A stretch of DNA of 24,970 nt from Gallibacterium melopsittaci (lineage in GTDB: Bacteria > Pseudomonadota > Gammaproteobacteria > Enterobacterales > Pasteurellaceae). Position numbers and translations under genes: made by a program. Every line of letters begins with the position of its first letter. The first letter of the stretch is position 1. The notes beneath the pieces were generated by a model. That model did not search any database. It saw nothing but the letters and a program-made list of their open reading frames with translations, and was not told the origin of the DNA. This document shows positions 7,409-15,982 of this stretch, in pieces. The stretch is taken from positions 1 to 24,970 of the forward strand of contig NZ_JBHLWA010000035.1 of assembly GCF_042433085.1 (NCBI RefSeq). The letters are read 5' to 3'.

Positions 7409-7620
7409 TAATTAATAGATTCCCTTATGCCTTGTCCGAATGTAGGAAGGATTTTTAGGCAAAAAACGTCTAATTTTTCTGAGTTTTACGAAGAAAAATA
7501 TCAGTTTTTTGCCGCCCGAAAAATCTTGACGGAATGAGGGAATAACAAGGCACTAGGGCGTGCTTTTTTTGCTTCGTTTTTTTGCACGAACAAAAAAATG
7601 AAGTCGCCCTTTAGGGCGAA
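7409..7620. repeat. Structured intergenic element of unknown nature
   Basis: Blocks on the left recur in inverted order on the right: TGCCTTGT (7428-7435) with ACAAGGCA (7544-7551), GATTTTT (7450-7456) with AAAAATC (about 7519-7525), GGCAAAAAAC (7458-7467) with GTTTTTTGCC (7504-7513), and ATTTTTCT with AGAAAAAT around the centre. CTTCGTTTTTTTG (7572-7584) then pairs with CAAAAAAATGAAG (7591-7603) at 12 of 13 positions, and TCGCCC with GGGCGA. The whole could be a miniature mobile element, a genome-wide intergenic repeat, or a folded RNA. I do not recognise it by name, and whether it is repeated elsewhere cannot be seen here. Confidence 0.5.
7592..7619 (-). terminator. Candidate mnmA terminator
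   Basis: On the minus strand TCGCCC (7619-7614) pairs with GGGCGA (7609-7604) around a TAAA loop, and seven T (7598-7592) follow after CTTCA. It lies about 85 bp downstream of the mnmA stop. The 5-nt gap before the T-run makes it imperfect. Confidence 0.45.
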
Positions 7621-7702
7621 ACCTAAATTTAGCTAAGAATATTGATATATGACTTTGTCAAAAAACTAAATTTTCATTACACACAATAACATCTTTATCC
7701 CA

Positions 7703-8857
7703 TTAACGAATCTGCTGCTCAATAATCCCCCCACCCAGACAAACCTCATCCAGATAAAATACAGCTGATTGTCCTGGTGTTACCGCAATTTGTGGTTCGT
7801 CAAAACGCACTTCTATCGTTTCATCATTAATTGGAATAATCTCACAAGCCACATCTTGTTGGCGATAACGTGTTTTCACTGTACAACGTAATCGTTGCGT
7901 AATAGGTTGACGATTCACCCAATGTAATTGGGCCGCAATCAAGCCGACAGAAAATAATCTTGGATGATCGTGTCCTTGTGCCACAATCAGCTCATTATGC
8001 TCAAGATCTTTATCCACCACATACCACGCTTCATCACCAGCATTTTTCAAGCCACCAATACGCAAGCCTTTACGTTGTCCTAAGGTGTGATACATCAAAC
8101 CATCATGGCGACCAATTACTTCGCCATCCACGGTACGAATATCCCCAGGTTGGGCTGGTAAATAACGCGCTAAGAAATCTTTAAACTTCCGTTCGCCAAT
8201 AAAGCAAATCCCTGTTGAATCTTTTTTCTTCGCCGTCGCTAACCCTAACTCTTCTGCAATTTGACGTACCACTGGTTTTTCTAATTCGCCTACTGGAAAC
8301 AGACTTTGCCCAACTTGCTTACTACTTAACGTATATAAAAAGTAACTTTGATCTTTGTTACCATCTAAGCCACGTAATAATTGTGCATTATCATCTTCCC
8401 CTCGGCGACGTACATAATGCCCTGTGGCAATATAATCAGCGCCTAAATCCTCTGCGGCATATTCTAAAAAGGCTTTAAACTTAATCTCTTTATTACACAA
8501 AATATCAGGGTTTGGCGTTCTGCCTGCTTTATATTCTTGTAAAAAATGTTCAAAAACATTATCCCAATACTCTGCTGCAAAATTAATTTTATGTAAGTGA
8601 ATACCAAGACGATCACAAACAGCTTGTGCATCGGCTAAATCGGTTGCAGCCGAACAATATTCCGTATCATCATCTTCTTCCCAATTCTTCATAAATAAGC
8701 CTTCAACTTGATAGCCCTGCTGTTGCAGAATATAAGCCGAAACGGAAGAATCCACGCCCCCAGACATTCCTACAATCACTTTCTTCTGTTGATTTTGTGC
8801 GAATTGTTCTGGTGTGATGGTGATTAAACTGGTGAATGTTTTTGAAATTAATGTCAT
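7703..8857 (-). CDS. mnmA: tRNA 2-thiouridine(34) synthase MnmA (TrmU)
   Basis: A 384-residue cytoplasmic enzyme that thiolates U34 of tRNA-Lys, -Glu and -Gln with sulfur relayed by the Tus system. The PP-loop ATP motif is GMSGGVDSS (30-38). The two catalytic cysteines are C121 (in PDILCNKEIKF) and C218 (in STGICFIGE). The full domain order is present and the length is typical. The ~20-residue N-terminal extension before the core resembles the Haemophilus form as I recall. It starts 19 bp after the EamA transporter stop, with AAGGA upstream, so it is probably cotranscribed with that gene. The position just downstream of the nqr genes is characteristic of Pasteurellaceae. Confidence 0.96.
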   Translation of the reverse strand: MTLISKTFTSLITITPEQFAQNQQKKVIVGMSGGVDSSVSAYILQQQGYQVEGLFMKNWEEDDDTEYCSAATDLADAQAVCDRLGIHLHKINFAAEYWDNVFEHFLQEYKAGRTPNPDILCNKEIKFKAFLEYAAEDLGADYIATGHYVRRRGEDDNAQLLRGLDGNKDQSYFLYTLSSKQVGQSLFPVGELEKPVVRQIAEELGLATAKKKDSTGICFIGERKFKDFLARYLPAQPGDIRTVDGEVIGRHDGLMYHTLGQRKGLRIGGLKNAGDEAWYVVDKDLEHNELIVAQGHDHPRLFSVGLIAAQLHWVNRQPITQRLRCTVKTRYRQQDVACEIIPINDETIEVRFDEPQIAVTPGQSAVFYLDEVCLGGGIIEQQIR

Positions 8858-8876
8858 TTTTTATCCTTTATTTTCT

Positions 8877-9773
8877 CTACCCTTCTGTTTTAGGTGATAC
8901 TCGATATAACTGATTAATAAAAATTATGCCTATTATGATACAAGCCGCACCTAAGAAAAATTGACTTGTTGGGACCTCATTTAAAAAGATCCAAGCAAGT
9001 AACATTGAAAAAATCGGTTCTGATAATCCTGTTACTTGCACATTGGCAGCACTGATACAAACCAATGCTTTGGTAATACAATAAAAACCCAATAATGTCG
9101 GCAAAGCTGCTAAGGCAAGTAAATTCAATACCACACTAATATTCCAATCAATCGGTTGCAAATTCTGTACAAATGGAATGAATAAAAATATTGCACCAAA
9201 CAGCATCAACATTTTGGTTAGTGGTAATCCACCTTTTAAATCAAAACGTTTAACCAATACAGAAAAAATACCATAACCACTACCTGCTAATGCTGCATAT
9301 AACACCGCTTGCCAGCTGCTACTTCCCGCCCACGAAATAATAAAAATACCCGTTATGGCGACAAGTGTACCAAGGATTGCCGATAACGTAATTTTTTCCG
9401 CCAATAATAGCCAACCACCAATTAATGCCGACACGGCTGCTGCCGCCATTAATACCACAACCACATTTGCTGCTTGCCCATATTGATAGGCGGTAGTTTC
9501 AAAGAAAAATAGCACAAATATCCCTAAGAAAGCACAAAAAGCAATTTGTAGTAATAAGGTTGTTACTGAGGTAAATGCAGTTTGAATTTCTTGTAATTGA
9601 GAACGTTGAGTTTGACGTCCTAATAACAGAGTAATCAAAATAAATGCTAACAACGTTTTGAGAAAAGCGATCGCCTCAATCGTCATACCACTTTCAATGA
9701 GTACCTTACTGAAGATACCAATCGTCCCATTTAGTGCTGCCGCCAGTAATGCGAGTAGGACTCCTTTTCGCAT
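8877..9773 (-). CDS. DMT-superfamily (EamA) transporter
   Basis: A 298-residue membrane protein with about ten helices in two repeated EamA halves (roughly 1-145 and 150-290), the architecture of 10-TMS drug/metabolite exporters. Such proteins export amino acids, nucleosides or other metabolites; the substrate cannot be told from the sequence. The ATG is preceded by AAGGATT. It follows the small WG-repeat lipoprotein gene by 43 bp and precedes mnmA by 19 bp, suggesting these genes are read together. Confidence 0.85.
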   Translation of the reverse strand: MRKGVLLALLAAALNGTIGIFSKVLIESGMTIEAIAFLKTLLAFILITLLLGRQTQRSQLQEIQTAFTSVTTLLLQIAFCAFLGIFVLFFFETTAYQYGQAANVVVVLMAAAAVSALIGGWLLLAEKITLSAILGTLVAITGIFIISWAGSSSWQAVLYAALAGSGYGIFSVLVKRFDLKGGLPLTKMLMLFGAIFLFIPFVQNLQPIDWNISVVLNLLALAALPTLLGFYCITKALVCISAANVQVTGLSEPIFSMLLAWIFLNEVPTSQFFLGAACIIIGIIFINQLYRVSPKTEG

Positions 9774-9816
9774 GATTAATCCTTAGGAAATATCAATCTT
9801 CAGTTATCACTAATCA

Positions 9817-10161
9817 TTACTTATTAATAATTTTATTGCCTTGTCGATCAATGTAATACCAATCATCACTTTGACAATAATGATATTCACCCTTTGAACC
9901 TGGTACTGCTTGAATTTTTCCTTTATCCGCTACTTTAGCTCGACCATTTTCAAATGGAAATGCACAAGCAAAACGAGGCGTGATGAGCACTTTTCCTAAT
10001 TGATCGGCATAACCAATACGTCCTTGCTGGTCAACAATACGCACCATTCCTTCCACGACATAGTCTTCCCCATTATCAAAATGATAAGGACGATATTGCT
10101 CCTGAGTAGTACAACCGACCAATATACAAATAAGTGCCGATAAAAATATATAGGTTTTCAA
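9817..10161 (-). CDS. Small WG-repeat lipoprotein with TTG start
   Basis: A 114-residue predicted lipoprotein. The signal peptide ends in a lipobox LVGC, with C17 as the lipidated residue. The mature part holds WG/KWG-type beta repeats, seen as GMVRIVDQQGRIGYADQLGK, a degenerate central copy, and WYYIDRQGNKIINK at the end. WG repeats form small beta structures of unclear function, often exported. The only good start is TTG at 10161-10159; an in-frame TAA lies five codons upstream and the Shine-Dalgarno is poor, so expression may be low. It lies 56 bp after nqrM, beyond a hairpin terminator, so it may not belong to the nqr transcript. The function is unknown. Confidence 0.72.
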   Translation of the reverse strand: MKTYIFLSALICILVGCTTQEQYRPYHFDNGEDYVVEGMVRIVDQQGRIGYADQLGKVLITPRFACAFPFENGRAKVADKGKIQAVPGSKGEYHYCQSDDWYYIDRQGNKIINK

Positions 10162-10183
10162 GGTAATTTTTTCTTAAGAAAGC

Positions 10184-10204
10184 GAGGCTTATATAATAAG
10201 CCTC
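10184..10204 (-). terminator. Terminator of the nqr operon
   Basis: GAGGCTTA (10184-10191) pairs perfectly with TAAGCCTC (10197-10204) around a 5-nt loop, 13 bp past the nqrM stop. On the minus strand it is followed by GCTTTCTTAAG, a modest T-rich tail. It should end most nqr transcripts before the lipoprotein gene. Confidence 0.65.
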
Positions 10205-10217
10205 AATATGGTTGCTG

Positions 10218-10445
10218 TTATAAAATACGACCTGCTTCTTGTAGTTTTGCTTGACGTTCTGCTTCTTTCGCCATTTTAGCTTTACGATTTTCACAAGGTT
10301 CTGGACAGTCACAGACTTTTTCTAAGCCTAATGAAGAGATACCACCACAACTGCCACTAATAGTTTTACGTTTAATCAGATAGCCAATTGCCATAGCAAA
10401 AATGACTACAATAAAAAATCCAAAGGTTACTAAAAATAGTTTCAT
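10218..10445 (-). CDS. nqrM: Na+-NQR maturation factor NqrM
   Basis: A 75-residue protein with one N-terminal membrane helix (about 3-24) and four cysteines, C33, C45, C47 and C51 (SGSCGG ... VCDCPEPC). This is the NqrM (former DUF539) pattern. In Vibrio, NqrM is needed to assemble active Na+-NQR, probably by delivering iron to the NqrD/NqrE cysteine site. Its ATG overlaps the apbE stop by one base (TAATG), so it is coupled to apbE at the end of the nqr operon. A terminator follows. Confidence 0.92.
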   Translation of the reverse strand: MKLFLVTFGFFIVVIFAMAIGYLIKRKTISGSCGGISSLGLEKVCDCPEPCENRKAKMAKEAERQAKLQEAGRIL

Positions 10446-11500
10446 TATTTCTCTCCTTCTTTTTTAGTATCCATTAACTTCGCAAACGCCTTAGACATTT
10501 TTACTTCAAACCCTTTATCGGTTTTAATAATGAGATAGACGGCTAAATTCTCTCTTTCTGCCACGGCTAATGCTTTTTCAGGTCCTAATACAAATAACCC
10601 CGTTGCATAACCATCTGCAATCATACAACTCGGATCGATAACCGTAATAGAGGCGAGGTTATGTTGTAATGGATAACCTGTTTGAGGATCGATTTCATGA
10701 GAAAAACGCTTTCCATTTTCCTCAAAGTAATTACGATAATCCCCTGAAGTTGCCATTGAAAGATTACTTAAGCCAACAATTTGTTCTACCGCTCGCGAAC
10801 CGTCAAATTCTGGTTTCTCTATCGCAATTTGCCACGCTTGTCCTTTTTCATTGACACCTTTAGTATGAATCTCACCACCAATTTCGACCAGATAATTTGT
10901 TACCCCAATACTTTCTAAGTAACTGGCTACTTTATCGACACCAAATCCTTTCGCAATCGAAGAGAGATCAACATACAATTCAGGAATTTTTTTAATCAAT
11001 GCAGGTTTACCCTCTGACTCAGTCACCGCTAACTTATCAATTCCAGTCCAAACTTTACGTGCGGCAATCTCTTCTGCAGAAAGTTCTTTATCCGTCCGTT
11101 TTTCTGGACCAAACCCCCACAAGTTCACTAATGGGCCAACAGTGACATCCAATGCGCCATCTGTTTTCTTATTAAGATCCATTGCGGCTTTCACTACATT
11201 TGCGAAATCAGCAGAAACCACAAATGGCTTATCAATTTCTTTACTTTGATTAAACAGACTTAATTCAGAATCTTTTTGGTACGTGGACATCTGATGATTA
11301 ACCTCTTTTAATAACTCATCAATTTTTTGATGTGCCATATCAGGTCCAGTATCAATACCATTATCTAGATATTTGATATGGTAAGTTGTCCCCATTGTTT
11401 TACCAGAGAGGGTGACAATTTCAGCCTGTTTACCACAAGCTGTAAGAAAAAAGGCTAGTCCTATAAGGACCAGCCAATGAGTTAGTTTTTTCAATAACAT
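10445..11500 (-). CDS. apbE: FAD:protein FMN transferase ApbE
   Basis: A 351-residue periplasm-facing lipoprotein: signal peptide with lipobox LTAC (C22), then an ApbE fold. Visible motifs are SGKTMGTTYHIKY near the N-terminus, VEIGGEIHTKG, ATSGDY and HEIDPQTGYP, which bind FAD and Mg2+. ApbE transfers FMN from FAD onto a threonine of NqrB and NqrC; both target SGAT sites are present in this window (NqrB T235, NqrC T221). The start is ATG in a weak AT-rich ribosome-site context, 21 bp after the nqrF stop. Its position directly behind nqrF fits a dedicated role in maturing the pump. Confidence 0.95.
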   Translation of the reverse strand: MLLKKLTHWLVLIGLAFFLTACGKQAEIVTLSGKTMGTTYHIKYLDNGIDTGPDMAHQKIDELLKEVNHQMSTYQKDSELSLFNQSKEIDKPFVVSADFANVVKAAMDLNKKTDGALDVTVGPLVNLWGFGPEKRTDKELSAEEIAARKVWTGIDKLAVTESEGKPALIKKIPELYVDLSSIAKGFGVDKVASYLESIGVTNYLVEIGGEIHTKGVNEKGQAWQIAIEKPEFDGSRAVEQIVGLSNLSMATSGDYRNYFEENGKRFSHEIDPQTGYPLQHNLASITVIDPSCMIADGYATGLFVLGPEKALAVAERENLAVYLIIKTDKGFEVKMSKAFAKLMDTKKEGEK

Positions 11501-11521
11501 AATTAATAAATATTTTATTTA

Positions 11522-12745
11522 TCAACCACCGAAATCATCTAATAAGATGTTTTCGTCTTCTACGCCAAGATCCTTAAGCATCTTAATGACTGCGGCATTC
11601 ATCACTGGAGGTCCACACATATAGTATTCGCAATCTTCTGGCGCTTCATGATTTTTCAAATAGTTTTCATAAAGTACATTGTGAATAAAGCCTGTATAGC
11701 CATCCCAGTTATCTTCTGGTAAAGGATCAGATAATGCTACATGCCATACGAAGTTATCATTCTCACGTTGCAGCATATCAAAGTCTTCAACATAGAACAT
11801 TTCGCGTTTTGAACGTGCACCATACCAGAAAGAAATTTTACGTTTAGAGTGTAAACGTTTTAATTGGTCAAAGATATGTGAACGCATTGGTGCCATACCT
11901 GCACCACCACCGATAAATACCATTTCTGCATCAGTATCTTTCGCAAAGAATTCACCAAACGGACCAGAAATGGTTACTTTATCACCTGGTTTTAATGACC
12001 AAATATAAGATGACATTTGACCTGGTGGTACATCTGGGTTTCTTGGTGGTGGCGTTGCAATACGTACGTTCAGCATAATAATCCCTTTTTCTTCAGGATA
12101 AGATGCCATTGAATACGCACGGGTAATATGCTCATCCACTTTAGAAACATAGCGGAATAAATTGAATTTTTTCCAGTCTTCTTGATATTTTTCAGGAATA
12201 TCAAAATCACTGTATTTAACTGTATGTGGATCAGCTTCGATTTGGATATAACCACCAGCACGGAAAGGTACTTCTTCACCTTCTGGAATGGCTAATTTCA
12301 ACTCTTTAATAAAGGTTGCTTTGTTATCATTCGAGATAACAGTACATTGCCATTTTTTCACGCCAAAAATTTCTTCTGGTAACTCAATATCCATACTATT
12401 TTTAACGTTTACTTGGCAAGATAAGCGATAACCTTCTGCTGCTTCTCTTTTATTGATGTGTGATAATTCTGTAGGAAGAATATCACCACCACCGCTTTTT
12501 ACTTTAACGCGGCATTGACCACAAGAGCCACCACCACCACAAGCGGATGAAACGAAAATTCCCTGACTTGCTAATGCACCTAGTAATTTTCCACCTGCTG
12601 GTAAAGTAATCGCCTTTTCAGGATCGTTATTGATACTGATAGTGATATCACCAGAGTTAACTAGTTTTGATTTAGCAAACAGGATTAATACCGCCAATAC
12701 TAAGATAATGACGGTAAACATCGCTATTCCTAATGTAATTTCCAT
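11522..12745 (-). CDS. nqrF: Na+-NQR subunit F (NADH dehydrogenase subunit)
   Basis: A 407-residue electron-input subunit. It has an N-terminal membrane anchor (about 3-24), a ferredoxin-like 2Fe-2S domain with C69, C75, C78 and C110 (ACGGGGSCGQC ... SC), and a ferredoxin-reductase-like part with the FAD motif RAYSMASY and the NADH site GGGAGMAPMRS. It oxidises NADH at the cytoplasmic face and passes electrons through FAD and 2Fe-2S to the membrane subunits. The ribosome site is GGGGATAAAG. It is 13 bp behind nqrE. Confidence 0.97.
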   Translation of the reverse strand: MEITLGIAMFTVIILVLAVLILFAKSKLVNSGDITISINNDPEKAITLPAGGKLLGALASQGIFVSSACGGGGSCGQCRVKVKSGGGDILPTELSHINKREAAEGYRLSCQVNVKNSMDIELPEEIFGVKKWQCTVISNDNKATFIKELKLAIPEGEEVPFRAGGYIQIEADPHTVKYSDFDIPEKYQEDWKKFNLFRYVSKVDEHITRAYSMASYPEEKGIIMLNVRIATPPPRNPDVPPGQMSSYIWSLKPGDKVTISGPFGEFFAKDTDAEMVFIGGGAGMAPMRSHIFDQLKRLHSKRKISFWYGARSKREMFYVEDFDMLQRENDNFVWHVALSDPLPEDNWDGYTGFIHNVLYENYLKNHEAPEDCEYYMCGPPVMNAAVIKMLKDLGVEDENILLDDFGG

Positions 12746-12758
12746 TCTTTATCCCCTT

Positions 12759-13355
12759 TTACAACTGGATGCCTGAGAAAGACATGAAACCAAGTGCCAT
12801 AAGACCAACAGAAATAAAGGTAATACCTAATCCTTTTAATCCTTTTGGTACATCTGAATATTTCATCTTCTCAGTGATACCCGCTAATGCAACGATAGCA
12901 AACATCCAACCTAAGCCTGCGCCAACTCCATATACAACTGATTCGCCAAAGCTATAATCACGCTGTACCATGAAAGACACGCCACCGAAAATTGCACAGT
13001 TTACTGTAATCAACGGTAGGAAGATCCCTAATGCGTTATATAGCGCTGGGAAGAATTTATCTAACACCATTTCCAAGATTTGCACTAATGCCGCAATAAC
13101 GCCGATGAAAGTGATGAAGTTTAAGAAGCTTAAATCTACACCTTCAACTAATGCACCATCTTTTAAGATAAGGTTATACACAACATTGTTTACAGGAACA
13201 GAAATACCTAATACCACTGTTACTGCAACACCAAGCCCAAATGCAGTTGATACTTTTTTGGACACGGCTAAAAAGGTACACATTCCTAAGAAGAAGGAAA
13301 GTGCCATATTCTCAATGAATATAGATTTTACAAATAGACTAATATAGTGTTCCAT
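12759..13355 (-). CDS. nqrE: Na+-NQR subunit E
   Basis: A 198-residue integral membrane subunit with six helices, homologous to NqrD in inverted topology. C26 and C120 (TVNCAIFGG) match the conserved cysteines that, with the NqrD pair, hold an iron centre in the middle of the membrane. The gene starts 4 bp after nqrD. An AAGGAT site inside the nqrD end serves as ribosome site; a nearby upstream ATG is out of frame. Confidence 0.96.
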   Translation of the reverse strand: MEHYISLFVKSIFIENMALSFFLGMCTFLAVSKKVSTAFGLGVAVTVVLGISVPVNNVVYNLILKDGALVEGVDLSFLNFITFIGVIAALVQILEMVLDKFFPALYNALGIFLPLITVNCAIFGGVSFMVQRDYSFGESVVYGVGAGLGWMFAIVALAGITEKMKYSDVPKGLKGLGITFISVGLMALGFMSFSGIQL

Positions 13356-13359
13356 GGCA

Positions 13360-13989
13360 TTAATCCTTCTCTACTTGTTCTGGTTTCCAGGTTCTTAATC
13401 CCCAGATAATGAAACCAATGATGAAGAATGCACTTGGTGCTAATAAGAATAGACCATTTGTTTGATACCAACCACCATCTTGAATAGTTTGGAAAACAGT
13501 CACACCAAATAATTTACCAGAACCGATTAGTTCACGGATAAATGCAACCACAATAAGTATTGCACCATAACCTAACCCGTTACCGATACCATCAAGGAAA
13601 CTATCAATTGGCCCTTCTTTCATTGCAAAGGCTTCTGCACGTCCCATTACGATACAGTTAGTAATAATCAAACCAACGAATACCGATAACTGTTTAGAAA
13701 TATTGTAAGCATATGCTCTCAATATTTGGTCAACGAGAATAACCAATGATGCAATAATCGCCATTTGCACAATAATACGAATACTGTTCGGGATGTAATT
13801 ACGAATACAAGAAATAAAGAAACTTGAAAACGCAGTTACTAAACTTACAGAGATCCCCATTACAATCGCAGTTTCAAGTTTTGTCGTTACCGCTAATGCT
13901 GAACAGATCCCAAGAATTTGTAGGGCAATCGGGTTGTTATTAATTACTGGATTAAGTAATAAACCCTTTTTACTTTGTTTCTCAGCCAT
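13360..13989 (-). CDS. nqrD: Na+-NQR subunit D
   Basis: A 209-residue membrane subunit with six helices after a short polar N-terminus. C29 (ILGICSALA) and C112 (TNCIVMGRAEAF) match the positions reported for iron binding in the Vibrio enzyme. Its ATG overlaps the nqrC stop by 8 bp (nqrC ends in TGA within ATGGCTGA), implying coupled translation. Confidence 0.96.
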   Translation of the reverse strand: MAEKQSKKGLLLNPVINNNPIALQILGICSALAVTTKLETAIVMGISVSLVTAFSSFFISCIRNYIPNSIRIIVQMAIIASLVILVDQILRAYAYNISKQLSVFVGLIITNCIVMGRAEAFAMKEGPIDSFLDGIGNGLGYGAILIVVAFIRELIGSGKLFGVTVFQTIQDGGWYQTNGLFLLAPSAFFIIGFIIWGLRTWKPEQVEKD

Positions 13990-14749
13990 TGTTTAATACC
14001 CCTTCTTTAAGTTTCGCTAAGAAAGGACCAAAGCCTTTCGGGCCAAACCAGAATTTGAATGTATTGTTCACACCGTTGCTGGTCAACGTCGCTCCTGATA
14101 AAGCATCAATACCATGAGATTTATCAGCTGAACCACCTTTACTTACATGTAATGCCACTTGATTTTGTTCATTGAAAATAGTTTTTCCAACGAAAGTGGA
14201 TTGCCATTTAGGATTTTCGATTTCACCACCTAATCCCGGAGTTTCACCTTGATCATAGTAAGTAATACCATCAATGGTGTTGCCATCTGGCTGTACTGCA
14301 ATAAAGCCGTACATCACAGACCAAAGTCCAGTACCATAAACTGGTAATACGACTTGTTTAACTTTGCCATCTTCACCTTTAACGAGATAAACTTCCGCAT
14401 AATTTGCACGACGACCAATTTTTGCGATGTCATCTTCGCCTAGTGCGATACTGGTTGCAGGATCTTTTGCTGCTTTAGTTGCATCAAAATTTGCTTGATT
14501 AGCAACAAATTCACCCGTATTTAAATCTACTAAACGTGGTTCAATATATTTATTGAATGCATCTGTTACATTGCCACCAGCTTTTAATAAACCCGCCACA
14601 CTAAGAATATTTTTTTGTTTATCCAACAATTTTTGTTCTTGTTGTTTTGGTTTTAATGATACCGCAGAACCAGCTACGATAACTGAGCACACTAAACTTA
14701 CCAACACGACAACAATCAGTGTGCCGATAACACTATCTTTCTTAAACAT
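13982..14749 (-). CDS. nqrC: Na+-NQR subunit C (covalent FMN)
   Basis: I place the start at the ATG 14749-14747 giving MFKKDSVIGT, because the next residues form the expected membrane anchor and the ATG overlaps the nqrB stop by 8 bp; a longer reading from 14809 would add 20 residues lying wholly inside nqrB. The 255-residue product has one N-terminal helix (about 7-30) and a large periplasmic FMN-binding domain. The FMN-attachment site is LSGATLTS with acceptor T221. It takes electrons onward from the NqrD/E iron centre to NqrB. Confidence 0.95.
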   Translation of the reverse strand: MFKKDSVIGTLIVVVLVSLVCSVIVAGSAVSLKPKQQEQKLLDKQKNILSVAGLLKAGGNVTDAFNKYIEPRLVDLNTGEFVANQANFDATKAAKDPATSIALGEDDIAKIGRRANYAEVYLVKGEDGKVKQVVLPVYGTGLWSVMYGFIAVQPDGNTIDGITYYDQGETPGLGGEIENPKWQSTFVGKTIFNEQNQVALHVSKGGSADKSHGIDALSGATLTSNGVNNTFKFWFGPKGFGPFLAKLKEGVLNNG

Positions 14750-15980
14750 TACGCGCTCTCCTACGTTTGATATTCGCTTGAACAACAATGTAATCGAACA
14801 ATGGTGCAAACAAGTTAGCGAATAAAATAGCCAACATCATACCTTCTGGATAAGCTGGGTTTACTACGCGAATTAATACACACATTACACCGATTAATGC
14901 GCCATACCACCATTTACCTTTATTAGTGAAAGAAGCAGAAACTGGGTCAGTTGCCATAAAGAACATACCCAATGCAAAACCACCTAATACTAAGTGCCAA
15001 TACCAAGGCATTGAGAACATTGGATTTGTTGTTGAACCGATAAGATTGAATAAGGTAGAAGTTGCAATCATACCAATCATTACACCAGCGATAATTCGCC
15101 ATGATGCAATACGTGCAAATACGATCACTGCAGCCCCAATTAACAATGCTAATGTTGATACTTCACCAATTGAACCAGGAATATTTCCTAAGAAAGCATC
15201 CATCCATTGAATTGGTTGACCAGTAGTCACTTGTTTTAATGCGCCTTCACCACCAGCTGCCCATTGAGAAAGTGCAGTTGCACCTGAGAAACCATCAGCT
15301 GCGACCCAAACAGAATCTCCTGAGATTTGAGCTGGATAAGCAAAGAATAAAAACGCACGTCCCGCTAACGCTGGGTTCATAAAGTTTTTACCAACACCAC
15401 CAAACACTTCTTTCGCAACCACAACACCAAAGGTTGTTGCTAATGCTGCCTGCCATAATGGTAAAGTAGGCGGAACAATCAATGCTAATAAAATAGAAGT
15501 AACAAAGAAACCTTCGTTGATTTCGTGTTTACGGATAGTTGCAAATAACACTTCCCAGAAACCACCAACAATAAATACTGTTAAATAAATTGGTAGGAAG
15601 AAAATTGCCCCTAATACCATTTTTGCTAATACACCTGCATCTGGTGCAACTACACCAAGTGCATTTGCTAAAGCAAAGTGCCAATCATGTGCAACATTTT
15701 GTGCCAGATTTTGTGCAAAATCCCCAACACTCAATGCCATAATTGATTGTGCACCTACGTTAAACATTCCGTAGAACATTGCTGGAAATAATGCTAACCA
15801 CACTAATACCATCATACGTTTAGAATCTAACGCATCACGGACATGAGAAGCCTTTCCAGTTACGGTACCTGGCGTATATAAGAAAGTCGCCGTTGCTTCA
15901 TATAAGGCATACCATTTCTCATATTTACCACCAGGTAAAAATGCAGGTTCCATTTTCTCTAAAAGATGTTTTAAACCCAT
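14742..15980 (-). CDS. nqrB: Na+-NQR subunit B (covalent FMN, sodium channel)
   Basis: A 412-residue, ten-helix subunit carrying the sodium path, the riboflavin site and a covalently bound FMN. The FMN-attachment motif GFSGATALS has acceptor T235, equivalent to the Vibrio T236. The cytoplasmic N-terminus (MGLKHLLEKMEPAF) resembles the segment that contacts NqrA in the Vibrio enzyme. The start is 2 bp behind the nqrA stop with AAGGTT as ribosome site. It overlaps nqrC by 8 bp at its end. Confidence 0.97.
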   Translation of the reverse strand: MGLKHLLEKMEPAFLPGGKYEKWYALYEATATFLYTPGTVTGKASHVRDALDSKRMMVLVWLALFPAMFYGMFNVGAQSIMALSVGDFAQNLAQNVAHDWHFALANALGVVAPDAGVLAKMVLGAIFFLPIYLTVFIVGGFWEVLFATIRKHEINEGFFVTSILLALIVPPTLPLWQAALATTFGVVVAKEVFGGVGKNFMNPALAGRAFLFFAYPAQISGDSVWVAADGFSGATALSQWAAGGEGALKQVTTGQPIQWMDAFLGNIPGSIGEVSTLALLIGAAVIVFARIASWRIIAGVMIGMIATSTLFNLIGSTTNPMFSMPWYWHLVLGGFALGMFFMATDPVSASFTNKGKWWYGALIGVMCVLIRVVNPAYPEGMMLAILFANLFAPLFDYIVVQANIKRRRARNV

Positions 15981-15982
15981 TT

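Larger units (their letters stand above)
7331..7702. other. Intergenic spacer between scrR and mnmA
   Basis: This 372-bp spacer lies between two convergent genes, so it needs no promoter. It contains the scrR hairpin, a large imperfect inverted repeat (about 7428-7550), two compact hairpins (7572-7601 and 7604-7619), and a plain AT-rich tail (7621-7702). No ORF of note is present. Confidence 0.6.

Noticed and set aside
10076..10312. 78-residue minus-strand ORF spanning the nqrM end and lipoprotein start
   Set aside because: It overlaps nqrM and the lipoprotein in another frame, crosses the terminator hairpin, and has no recognisable features.
12769..13347. Plus-strand ORFs opposite nqrE
   Set aside because: Mirror frames of a conserved membrane gene; their composition follows from the nqrE codons.
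14749..14809. 20-residue N-terminal extension of NqrC
   Set aside because: It lies wholly within nqrB and precedes the expected membrane anchor; the ATG overlapping the nqrB stop is the usual coupled start.
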